Assembly: GCA_031284645.1 (NCBI GenBank)
Contig: JAITXS010000064.1
Span: 1 to 5,787, forward strand
Direction: 5' to 3'
DNA length: 5,787 bases
Origin: Spirochaetaceae bacterium
GTDB taxonomy: Bacteria > Spirochaetota > Spirochaetia > Treponematales > Breznakiellaceae
Part shown: positions 1 through 5,434 of the stretch, piece by piece
How positions within the stretch are numbered: the first letter of the stretch is position 1
How the letters are laid out: the number at the start of each line of letters is the position of its first letter
Made by a program: the position numbers and the translations under genes
Notes under the pieces: model-generated
Databases searched by the model: none
What the model was told of the DNA's origin: nothing
The model's input: the letters and a program-made list of their open reading frames with translations, nothing else

Positions 1-23
1 CTTCTTGAGATTTTATATTGCTG

Positions 24-57
24 GTTTCCCCCACAGGGGGCTTGACAAACTTTTTTT
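24..57 (+). terminator. possible intrinsic terminator of a gene left of the window
   Basis: CCCCC (28-32) and GGGGG (36-40) form a perfect 5-bp stem around the loop ACA. GTTT (24-27) can also pair with AAAC (47-50) if six bases (41-46) bulge out, and a run of seven T (51-57) follows at once. The inner hairpin and the T run are plain in the sequence. The bulged outer stem is not ideal, and the -35-like TTGACA at 42-47 lies inside it. It would end a plus-strand gene outside the window. On the minus strand the hairpin has no U tract. Confidence 0.3.
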
Positions 58-72
58 GACTTAAATAATAAT
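42..72 (+). promoter_or_regulatory. possible sigma70-type promoter reading into the heptamer array
   Basis: A perfect -35 hexamer TTGACA (42-47) is followed by an AT-rich stretch with TAATAAT at 66-72. The best -10 match, AATAAT at 67-72, needs a 19-base spacer, longer than usual. Transcription would begin inside the repeat and run to the terminator-like hairpin at 312-338. That would give an RNA of about 260 nt, antisense to the small minus-strand ORF. The AT-richness makes a chance match possible. Confidence 0.3.
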
Positions 73-225
73 TTGGGTATTGGGTATTGGGTATTGGGTA
101 TTGGGTATTGGGTATTGGGGCGCAGGCGCTGTGGCATACGGCGACAGGTATTCTGCTACCGTGTCAGCCAAAGAGAAAATAGACCGGACGACCTCCGATA
201 TGATATCTCTCACCCTTTTCCTCAT
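61..225 (-). CDS. possible 54-residue protein with repeat-encoded C-terminus
   Basis: An ATG at 225 opens a 54-codon frame that ends at TAA (63-61). The protein starts MRKRVRDIISEVVRSIFSLA, a basic start followed by a probable amphipathic helix (about residues 5-28). It then has an Ala/Pro linker (about 29-36) and a QYPIPNT-type tail written by the heptamer array. The support is a TTGACA promoter placed correctly upstream, and a frame that stays open across the non-repeat part. No good Shine-Dalgarno precedes ATG 225, and the predicted transcript start falls almost on it, so it may be leaderless. Alternatively GTG at 213 is the start, with GAGG six bases upstream. Adding or losing one 7-base unit would move translation into frames that lack the TAA at 61-63 and stay open to the window edge. 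I do not recognise a family, and function is unknown. It could still be a chance ORF. Confidence 0.45.
   Translation of the reverse strand: MRKRVRDIISEVVRSIFSLADTVAEYLSPYATAPAPQYPIPNTQYPIPNTQIII
73..119. repeat. heptanucleotide tandem repeat (TTGGGTA), 6.7 copies
   Basis: Six exact copies of TTGGGTA run from 73 to 114, followed by TTGGG (115-119). The copies are identical, which suggests recent expansion or active slippage. The plus strand carries seven G-runs of three or more, each separated by TATT, which fits the G3N4 pattern of an intramolecular G-quadruplex. Because seven is not a multiple of three, every three copies encode a seven-residue period with no stop in any phase. On the minus strand this reads QYPIPNT. 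Similar short heptamers are known as dispersed repeats in filamentous cyanobacteria; I recognise no named family here. Confidence 0.97.
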
Positions 226-231
226 GGTGTT

Positions 232-261
232 AGTTTATGATGAATGGCGGGTTTTTGTCAA
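232..261 (-). promoter_or_regulatory. sigma70-type promoter of the small minus-strand ORF
   Basis: Read on the minus strand, a perfect -35 TTGACA (261-256) is followed by an 18-base spacer and the -10 TAAACT (237-232), four of six matches. An alternative -10 is CATAAA, with a 16-base spacer. The -35 lies in the 11-mer CGCCTTGACAA (265-255), which recurs exactly at the metF promoter. The start site would fall at or next to the ATG at 225. Confidence 0.5.
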
Positions 262-285
262 GGCGATTAAAGCACCAAGGCGATT
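259..285. repeat. 10-bp direct repeat overlapping the -35 region
   Basis: CAAGGCGATT occurs at 259-268 and again at 276-285, a period of 17 bases. The proximal copy overlaps the minus-strand -35 hexamer at 256-261. Two direct copies at and just upstream of a -35 are laid out like an operator or activator site. No regulator can be named, and the spacing is not an integral number of helical turns. Confidence 0.4.
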
Positions 286-311
286 GTATTTACTGTGAAT
301 ACAAGAAGATG

Positions 312-338
312 GTCCGCGAAGATCAGCGGACAATTTTT
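312..338 (+). terminator. probable Rho-independent terminator (+ strand)
   Basis: GTCCGC (312-317) and GCGGAC (326-331) form a perfect 6-bp stem with an 8-base loop, followed by AATTTTT (332-338). This is a short but standard intrinsic terminator for plus-strand transcription. No convincing plus-strand gene precedes it in the window. It could end a non-coding transcript from the 42-72 promoter, or be a remnant. It would also insulate the TPR gene from upstream reading. A 55-codon plus-strand ORF (237-404) runs through it, so both are unlikely to be real. Confidence 0.5.
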
Positions 339-492
339 AAATGCAGGAGTCCCGTGCCCGTGACCCTTCCCCATTACATGACAGGCTCAATTTTGTTACA
401 CTAAGCTATACAATATGGGATATATTATAGAAACGAGCCGGAGCCGGCAAACTGGCGCTTGTTTTGCCGCCTGTGTTAATAAAAAAGAAGTC
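339..492. other. leader region of the TPR gene, no clear signal
   Basis: This stretch should hold the promoter of the downstream TPR gene, but no good sigma70 pair is visible. TACAAT at 409-414 is a fair -10 without a matching -35. If it is used, transcription starts near 420. That would exclude the upstream ATG at 415 as a start codon and fit a start at 493. No RNA gene or repeat is apparent. Confidence 0.4.
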
Positions 493-2556
493 ATGAGTTC
501 AAGCGGAAGGGGAGCGGCTCCCTTAAAACAGCGCTTTGTATTGATGGCGACCGTGCTTCCCGCAGTCTTTTTCCTTATACAATTTTTCTCTGTTCCGCTC
601 TTTGTTAGTCCGCAGGAAAACAGGACGGCGCAAGCCTTTTATAATGAGGGAAAAACCATGATGGCCGGGGAAGACTGGTACTCGGCAGTTGAAGATTTTC
701 TTGAGTGTTTAAAGATAAACCCTGCTCATAGCGAGGCCTTGAGCAGCTTGGCCGAGTGTTACTATGAGCTTGGCGAATATGATGAGGCACTGAACTGGGT
801 TCGTAAAGCGCGGCAGTTCGCGCGGCTTAACATTGAAACAGAAAACCTTGAAGCCTTTATTTTAATCGCTTTGGGTAAACTTCCCGAGGCCGAAACGCTT
901 ATAAAAAACGTGCTTAGTCGGGAGCCGTACAATCGGGAGGCACTTTTTGCCGCCGCAGAGCTGGATATTGCGCGCGGCAGGGCAGGGGACGCCGCTTCCC
1001 GTTTTAAGAATGCGGTTAAAATATATCCTGACGACAGACGGCTTTTAGTTTCGCTTGCCCTTGTGCTTGGTTCCCTCGGCGATTATACCGGTGCGGCCTC
1101 TTATATTGAGCGGGCAGAGGCTGAACATCCTGACGATTACCGGGTATTTTATTACGATGCCTACCTTGCCTCCCGAACAGGAAAGATACCGGCGGCTATC
1201 CGCTCTGCCGAGCGCGCTCTCGCTCTCCGTCCTGATTTTATACCTGCACGGAATCTGCTTGGCTCCCTGCGTTATCGAAACGGTGATTTTAGCGAGGCGG
1301 TGCGCCTTGCGGATGAGGTCATTAAGGCTTACCGCAATGATCTGTCCGCATGGTTCCTTAAGGGGATGGCCCTGTGGCAATTAGGGAAAATCGCCGATGC
1401 CCGCATGATATTTGAGCAGGCGCTCTCAATCGCGCCGGATGATGAATTCCTTCGTGCAGCCTTTGAAAATCTTCTTGTCGTAAGCACTCCGCTTGAGGAT
1501 GCCGCGCGGAAAAAATGGGCCGCGTATCATTTTAAGCGGGCATTAGATTATAAAACACGCTTTTTAAGCGATCAGGCGCTGTTTGAATACCGGCGGGGCC
1601 TTCGTATCAATCCCTATGCTGATGAAAGACGCGAATATGCCGAGCTGTTAAAGCAGCAGGATTACCCTGAACTCTACCTTGCGGAACTCCGTTTTATACA
1701 GGATTTGGGCAAGGGGAACCGTGCGGTAAACGATGCTGTCGAAACATATAACGCGCTGCTTTCGACCTCACTCTCCCGTATTTGGGATGTAAAAACAGAG
1801 GAACTGCAGCGCCATTGGAATGTAGCGGTTTTTTCCGTTGCATCTCAGTCGGCTTTTTATCATACCGATGCCGCCACAGTCGCGGTAAGCTATATCAAAG
1901 ACCTTATGGCGCATCAGAGGAATATCAATACGATGAATCTGGCAGCAAGCGTCCCGTCATTTTCGGCGGCATTCAGAAGCGCACGTGAAGCGTCCGCATC
2001 TGATAATGCACGATGCGATTATTTTATGATAGTCTCAATTTCCGAAAACGAGCGGGATATTTCAATAAAGGCAGAGCTTTTTGTCACAAGAACAGGGGCA
2101 AAGGCAGCTGAATTCACTCATTCCCGGACAGGTCAGGACAGGCTGCGTAATGCGGGGATTAATATCGTTGAGCAGCTTGCCGCGGCTCTCCCCTTTCGCG
2201 CTTCGTTGATTCGGCGAAATGCCGACAAGGGAATAATCGATAAAGGAAAAATTGACGGTGTTGTCGGGGATACTGTATATGACATTATTAAAAAAAATAA
2301 ACTTGATATAAAAAGTGACGGGATAGGCTATACCTATCTTCCCTCTGATCTCGTGGGGAGTTTCGCCGTCACACAAGTTGACGGAGAGCTTTCCCTGGGT
2401 CTGATTTCACGTGCCGGTATATTTGATGCCATTGCCATAGGGGATGAGATTGTCCCGCATATATCGGAAGACCGTTCCGGCGCACAAAAGGCAAAACCAA
2501 TTGAAACTCTTGCCATTGATCCTGAGTTGCGTACCTTGTTAATGCATCTGCGTTAA
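493..2556 (+). CDS. exported TPR protein with FlgT/CsgG-like C-terminal region
   Basis: This 687-residue protein probably acts as an envelope or periplasmic scaffold; its partner is unknown. A basic start (R6, K12, R14) precedes a hydrophobic segment at about 15-38, a signal peptide or single membrane anchor. Eight uninterrupted 34-residue TPRs follow at residues 46-317 (bases 628-1443), most ending in P-D-D or similar turns. A ninth, weaker TPR lies at 343-376. Residues about 439-569 alternate strands and helices in a way that recalls the TolB/CsgG-type fold (NVAVFSVASQ; FMIVSISENERDISIKAELF). Residues about 574-657 (GIIDKGKIDGVVGDTVYDII, later VGSFAVTQV and IAIGDEIVP) resemble the FlgT C-terminal domain. 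The fold calls are from reading only. ATG 493 was chosen because AAGAAG lies just upstream; ATG 415 has no ribosome binding site and would add 26 unlikely residues before the signal. ATG 544 is a third option. The gene converges on fhs. Confidence 0.9.
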   Translation: MSSSGRGAAPLKQRFVLMATVLPAVFFLIQFFSVPLFVSPQENRTAQAFYNEGKTMMAGEDWYSAVEDFLECLKINPAHSEALSSLAECYYELGEYDEALNWVRKARQFARLNIETENLEAFILIALGKLPEAETLIKNVLSREPYNREALFAAAELDIARGRAGDAASRFKNAVKIYPDDRRLLVSLALVLGSLGDYTGAASYIERAEAEHPDDYRVFYYDAYLASRTGKIPAAIRSAERALALRPDFIPARNLLGSLRYRNGDFSEAVRLADEVIKAYRNDLSAWFLKGMALWQLGKIADARMIFEQALSIAPDDEFLRAAFENLLVVSTPLEDAARKKWAAYHFKRALDYKTRFLSDQALFEYRRGLRINPYADERREYAELLKQQDYPELYLAELRFIQDLGKGNRAVNDAVETYNALLSTSLSRIWDVKTEELQRHWNVAVFSVASQSAFYHTDAATVAVSYIKDLMAHQRNINTMNLAASVPSFSAAFRSAREASASDNARCDYFMIVSISENERDISIKAELFVTRTGAKAAEFTHSRTGQDRLRNAGINIVEQLAAALPFRASLIRRNADKGIIDKGKIDGVVGDTVYDIIKKNKLDIKSDGIGYTYLPSDLVGSFAVTQVDGELSLGLISRAGIFDAIAIGDEIVPHISEDRSGAQKAKPIETLAIDPELRTLLMHLR

Positions 2557-2567
2557 GGCAATAACGC
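2550..2567. other. inverted repeat between the convergent TPR gene and fhs
   Basis: GCGTTA (2550-2555) and TAACGC (2562-2567) are perfect complements around a 6-base loop. They overlap the TPR gene's stop codon and nearly fill the 13-base gap before the fhs stop. The symmetry means it folds in transcripts of both strands, where a shared bidirectional terminator would lie. Neither strand has a T run after it, so it is not a standard intrinsic terminator. Confidence 0.4.
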
Positions 2568-2569
2568 GC

Positions 2570-4288
2570 TTAAAACAAGCCGCTGATTTTACCGCTTTTA
2601 TCAATGTCGATGTTTTCAGCAGCGGGAACAGGCGGAAGTCCGGGCATGGTCATAATATCGCCGGTCAAACAGACGATGAATCCCGCTCCTGATGAAACTT
2701 TGACGTTGCGAACAGTGAGAGTCCAGTCACGCGGTGCGCCAAGGAGGCCGGGATCGTCGGAAAAGCTGTACTGTGTCTTTGCCATACAAACCGGAAGTTC
2801 CCCAAAGCCGAGATTTTCAAGCCTTTCTATCTGTTTTTGCGCGGCAGGAAGAATATTCACGGCATCGGCGTGGTAGATTTTCCGTGCAATTGCCTCAATC
2901 TTCTCTTTAACGGGAAGTTTTGTATCATAACAAAATCTAAAAGCGGAGGGCTTATCGCAGAGTTTAACAATCTCTTGGGCAAGCTTTATGCCGCCTTCCC
3001 CTCCTTTTTCCCAGACTTGGGAAAGCACAGCGCGGCTCCCTTTTTCGCGAACCATTTTTTCAACAAGATCAAGCTCGGCTTTACTGTCCGTGGGGAATTC
3101 GTTAATCGCCACAAGTACCGGCAGTCCGTAGACTCCTTGCATATTTTCAATGTGCTGGGTAAGGTTCGCCATCCCCTTCCTTAGAGCGTCGAGGTTCTCC
3201 TTCCCCGGATCAGAGGACTTAAAACCGCCGTGATGTTTTAAAGCGCGGATCGTCGCAACGATCACAAGCGCTTGCGGGACAAGACCGGCAAGGCGGCATT
3301 TGATGTCAAGGAATTTTTCAGCCCCCAGATCAGCGCCAAAGCCGCCTTCGGTAACAACATAATCGCCGAGTTTCAGGGCAAGCCGCGTGGCTATAACGGA
3401 GTTACAGCCGTGCGCAATATTGGCAAAAGGCCCGCCGTGTACAAAAACCGGAGTCCCCTCGAGCGTCTGCACGAGATTCGGTTTGAGCGCGTCTTTAAGG
3501 AGGACAGCCATAGCGCCTTCCGCATTCAAGTCCGAGGCGCGCACCGGTTTTTCAGATCCGTCGGATGTTTTTCCGTAAGTATAGCCGACTATGATCCTTC
3601 CCAGTCGTTCTTTCAGATCAGCAATATCCGCAGCAAGGCAGAGAATCGCCATAACTTCCGAAGCCACGGTAATGTCATAGCCGTCTTCACGGGGTGTGCC
3701 GTTTGTTTTTCCGCCCAAACCATTTACAATAAAACGGAGCTGCCGATCGTTCATATCAACACAACGGCGCCAGGTGATTTTACGCGGATCAATATTGAGT
3801 TTATTCCCCTGAAAAATATGATTATCTATCATCGCGGCAAGGAGATTGTTTGCCGCTCCGATTGCGTGAAAATCTCCGGTAAAATGCAGATTAATATCTT
3901 CCATCGGGATAAGCTGAGCCCAGCCGCCGCCTGCTGCGCCGCCTTTAAGACCGAATACCGGTCCAAGAGAAGGCTCCCTGAGAGCGGCAACCACAGTCTT
4001 GCCGATTTTACTTAGTCCGTCAGCAAGCCCTATAGTCGTAGTCGTTTTGCCCTCTCCGGCAGGCGTGGGGTTGATCGCCGTCACAAGGATAAGCTTACCG
4101 TCCTTACCATCTTTATGTTCCGCAAGGTAATTGTAATCAATTTTTGCCTTGTACTTACCGTAGTGTTCGATGTATTCTTCGGGAATCCCGATTTTCCGCG
4201 CAACTTGATCAATGGGGAGCGCGTGTTTGGGGTAGACAGCCTGAGCAATTTCAATATCCGATCCCTTAAATTTCGTTATTTCTGCCAT
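2570..4288 (-). CDS. fhs: formate-tetrahydrofolate ligase (formyl-THF synthetase)
   Basis: This cytoplasmic enzyme joins formate to tetrahydrofolate using ATP to give 10-formyl-THF. It is the first folate step of the acetogenic methyl branch and also a general C1 entry route. The 572-residue protein is full length for a family of about 557. It has the N-terminal SDIEIAQA block, the nucleotide loop PTPAGEGKTTTT (about 74-85), and EPSLGPVFGLKGGAAGGG. Further blocks are the NLHFTGDFHAIGAANNLLAA region, TWRRCVDMNDR, EGGFGADLGAEKF and, near the C-terminus, TGDIMTMPGLPPVP. ATG 4288 is the start because AAAGGG lies six bases upstream (4300-4295). A TTG at 4327 would add 13 residues not expected for the family. 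It follows metF by 111 bases in the same direction with no clear promoter of its own, so cotranscription is likely. Fhs is found in acetogens and non-acetogens alike, so it does not prove acetogenesis. No broken motif was seen. Confidence 0.98.
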   Translation of the reverse strand: MAEITKFKGSDIEIAQAVYPKHALPIDQVARKIGIPEEYIEHYGKYKAKIDYNYLAEHKDGKDGKLILVTAINPTPAGEGKTTTTIGLADGLSKIGKTVVAALREPSLGPVFGLKGGAAGGGWAQLIPMEDINLHFTGDFHAIGAANNLLAAMIDNHIFQGNKLNIDPRKITWRRCVDMNDRQLRFIVNGLGGKTNGTPREDGYDITVASEVMAILCLAADIADLKERLGRIIVGYTYGKTSDGSEKPVRASDLNAEGAMAVLLKDALKPNLVQTLEGTPVFVHGGPFANIAHGCNSVIATRLALKLGDYVVTEGGFGADLGAEKFLDIKCRLAGLVPQALVIVATIRALKHHGGFKSSDPGKENLDALRKGMANLTQHIENMQGVYGLPVLVAINEFPTDSKAELDLVEKMVREKGSRAVLSQVWEKGGEGGIKLAQEIVKLCDKPSAFRFCYDTKLPVKEKIEAIARKIYHADAVNILPAAQKQIERLENLGFGELPVCMAKTQYSFSDDPGLLGAPRDWTLTVRNVKVSSGAGFIVCLTGDIMTMPGLPPVPAAENIDIDKSGKISGLF

Positions 4289-4294
4289 AGAACG

Positions 4295-4300
4295 CCCTTT
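4295..4300 (-). promoter_or_regulatory. ribosome binding site of fhs
   Basis: AAAGGG on the minus strand lies six bases before ATG 4288. It decides this start over the in-frame TTG at 4327. The leader inverted repeats end 18 bases upstream of it, so folding there could affect its access. Confidence 0.75.
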
Positions 4301-4316
4301 GTATAGCACTATTTTT

Positions 4317-4358
4317 TTAAGCCGCAAAATCCGGCTTATCCCGCAGAGTGCGGTTCAT
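4317..4358 (-). CDS. possible 13-residue leader peptide between metF and fhs
   Basis: ATG at 4358 opens a 13-codon frame, MNRTLRDKPDFAA, ending at TAA (4319-4317). A good Shine-Dalgarno, AGGTGA (4372-4367), sits eight bases upstream. The stop lies 28 bases before the fhs start, and the frame differs from that of fhs. The ORF overlaps the CCGCA/TGCGG and TAAGCCG/CGGCTTA hairpins, so ribosomes on it would open them. That is how leader-peptide attenuators work. The peptide has no run of one amino acid to suggest a sensed signal, and an ORF this short can arise by chance. Confidence 0.35.
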   Translation of the reverse strand: MNRTLRDKPDFAA

Positions 4359-4388
4359 CCGGAAAATCACCTGAGCTTACGCCGGATT
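4318..4388 (-). promoter_or_regulatory. structured fhs leader with alternative hairpins
   Basis: Four pairings are visible: TAAGCCG/CGGCTTA (4338-4332 with 4324-4318, 7 bp, 7-base loop); CCGCA/TGCGG (4353-4349 with 4345-4341, 5 bp, 3-base loop); AATCCGGC/GCCGGATT (4388-4381 with 4335-4328, 8 bp); and a shorter CCGGAT pairing (4387-4382 with 4362-4357). The 8-bp long-range stem uses bases 4332-4335 of the 7-bp hairpin, so the two cannot form together. This suggests switch-like control of fhs or an RNA-processing site between metF and fhs. No U tract follows on the minus strand, so it is not an ordinary terminator. I see no match to a known folate riboswitch. Confidence 0.45.
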
Positions 4389-4399
4389 ACAAAAAGTTC

Positions 4400-5317
4400 T
4401 CATTCCTTTTTTGTTCTGATACCGGCGTTGAGGAGGATCTGTCCGACATCGGCGCTTTTATTAAGCGCGTAGAGGTGTATACCCTGAAGATCGCAGTTCA
4501 TATAACGGAGCAGTGTTTTTGCGGTGTATTCCATACCGGCTTTTTTAAAGTCCGCCGCGTAGCTTTTAACGAGCGCTTCCTGCGCTCCCTTAGGAGCCGT
4601 GTATTTTCCGATGATCGCGGCAAGCTCGGAAGGAAGAGAACAGCCGTTGGACAGGGTCATATTGATGATGGGATCCCGGGAGAGGACAGGCATAAGTCCC
4701 ATAACAAAAGGTATCCTGATGCCCGCCTTGCGGCATTTTTCCACCCAGCGTGCGTAAGCGTCAACATCATGACAGAGCTGACACATCACAAATTCCGCTC
4801 CGGCATCCTGCTTTGCCCGAATAAACGCAATGTCGGACTCTCTGCTTGCTGCAAGGATATGGGTCTCGGGCGCACCCGCACAGGCAAGGCATAGATCGGG
4901 AAACTGTTCTTTTATAAAAGCAATAAGCTCATTGGCGTGATCAAAGGCTCCTCCGGTACTTGTCATAAATGCACCGGTATCGGGATCTTTGGGAAAATCC
5001 CCACGCAGGGTAAGGATGTTTTCAAGCCCGATATTGATATACTCCTTGATATCCGAAAGAATTTTTTCTTTTGAAGCTCCGACACAGGTGTAATGAGTCA
5101 TACAGTCCACGCCTTGCTTTGTGATATAATCGCAGATTTCAAGGCTTTTGCCGACATTCGTTCCGCCTGCGCCGTAGGTACAAGTGATAAAATCCGGGCT
5201 AAACGTGCATAATTCGTCTAATTCGTGTTGAAGTTTGGGAATACGATCATCTTCTTTAGGCGGGAAGACTTCGAAGGAAAAACTCATCCTTGTTTTAAAA
5301 ATTTCAGCGATTTTCAT
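4400..5317 (-). CDS. metF: 5,10-methylenetetrahydrofolate reductase (MetF family)
   Basis: This cytoplasmic TIM-barrel flavoenzyme reduces methylene-THF to methyl-THF, the methyl donor for methionine synthesis or for the Wood-Ljungdahl pathway. The 305-residue length is normal. Seen in order: FSFEVFPPK with the catalytic Glu (E16), TCTYGAGG (45-52), HYTCVG (75-80), LRGD (104-107), GAPETH (148-153) where most relatives have YPExH, CQLCHD (179-184) where TQxxFD is usual, and GLMPV (207-211). Q180, at the position of the folate-contacting Gln of the E. coli enzyme, is kept. Twelve cysteines, including CLAC (143-146) and CQLC (179-182), are many for this family. The start at 5317 is preceded by GGGAT six bases away, a modest ribosome binding site. 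A strong promoter lies at 5365-5394 and fhs follows. No MetV partner is visible; the IS occupies the upstream side. The electron donor cannot be told from sequence. Confidence 0.95.
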   Translation of the reverse strand: MKIAEIFKTRMSFSFEVFPPKEDDRIPKLQHELDELCTFSPDFITCTYGAGGTNVGKSLEICDYITKQGVDCMTHYTCVGASKEKILSDIKEYINIGLENILTLRGDFPKDPDTGAFMTSTGGAFDHANELIAFIKEQFPDLCLACAGAPETHILAASRESDIAFIRAKQDAGAEFVMCQLCHDVDAYARWVEKCRKAGIRIPFVMGLMPVLSRDPIINMTLSNGCSLPSELAAIIGKYTAPKGAQEALVKSYAADFKKAGMEYTAKTLLRYMNCDLQGIHLYALNKSADVGQILLNAGIRTKKE

Positions 5318-5364
5318 AAATATCCCGCCGCCGACAATTGAGCTTTGACGGCACAGCCTGCTAT

Positions 5365-5394
5365 ATTATAAGAGGGGGATCAAAACCTTGTCAA
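5365..5394 (-). promoter_or_regulatory. sigma70-type promoter of metF (and probably fhs)
   Basis: On the minus strand, consensus TTGACA (5394-5389) and consensus TATAAT (5370-5365) are separated by 18 bases. Transcription should start near 5358, giving a leader of about 40 bases before the metF ATG at 5317. The 11 bases CGCCTTGACAA around the -35 are identical to those at 265-255. Confidence 0.88.
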
Positions 5395-5434
5395 GGCGCT
5401 AAAATAATTGTTGTATTCTTAAAATGTGTTACAC

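Noticed and set aside
73..119. CRISPR-like or telomere-like array
   Set aside because: The 7-base unit repeats head to tail without spacers, so it is a simple microsatellite-type array.
80..298. 72-codon plus-strand frame starting at TTG within the heptamer array
   Set aside because: It has no ribosome binding site and its first residues are only the translated repeat. It lies opposite the better supported minus-strand ORF, although its stop does fall shortly before the 312-338 hairpin.
394..405. TGTTACACTAAG resembling the IS tip TGTTACACCAAC at 5427, as a solo IS end
   Set aside because: The exact match is only eight bases, lacks the CAACGTGANAATGTCCCC repeats, and is plausible by chance.
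1045..1384. Overlapping frames of 109 and 111 codons inside the TPR gene
   Set aside because: They lie in other frames of a region whose main frame encodes regular 34-residue TPRs.
3272..4015. 247-codon plus-strand frame opposite fhs
   Set aside because: It is antisense to a fully conserved Fhs coding region and its translation shows no recognisable domain.
4289..4327. Upstream TTG start for fhs at 4327
   Set aside because: It has no ribosome binding site and would add 13 non-family residues; ATG 4288 has AAAGGG at a good distance.
4295..4330. Separate fhs promoter (TTGCGG and TATACA with a 16-base spacer)
   Set aside because: Both hexamers are weak, and the start site would fall within the ribosome binding site.
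4289..4399. Known tetrahydrofolate riboswitch upstream of fhs
   Set aside because: The gene context fits, but I could not find the conserved core sequences of the known class.
4475..4894. 139-codon plus-strand frame opposite metF
   Set aside because: It is antisense to a well conserved enzyme gene and has no recognisable motif.
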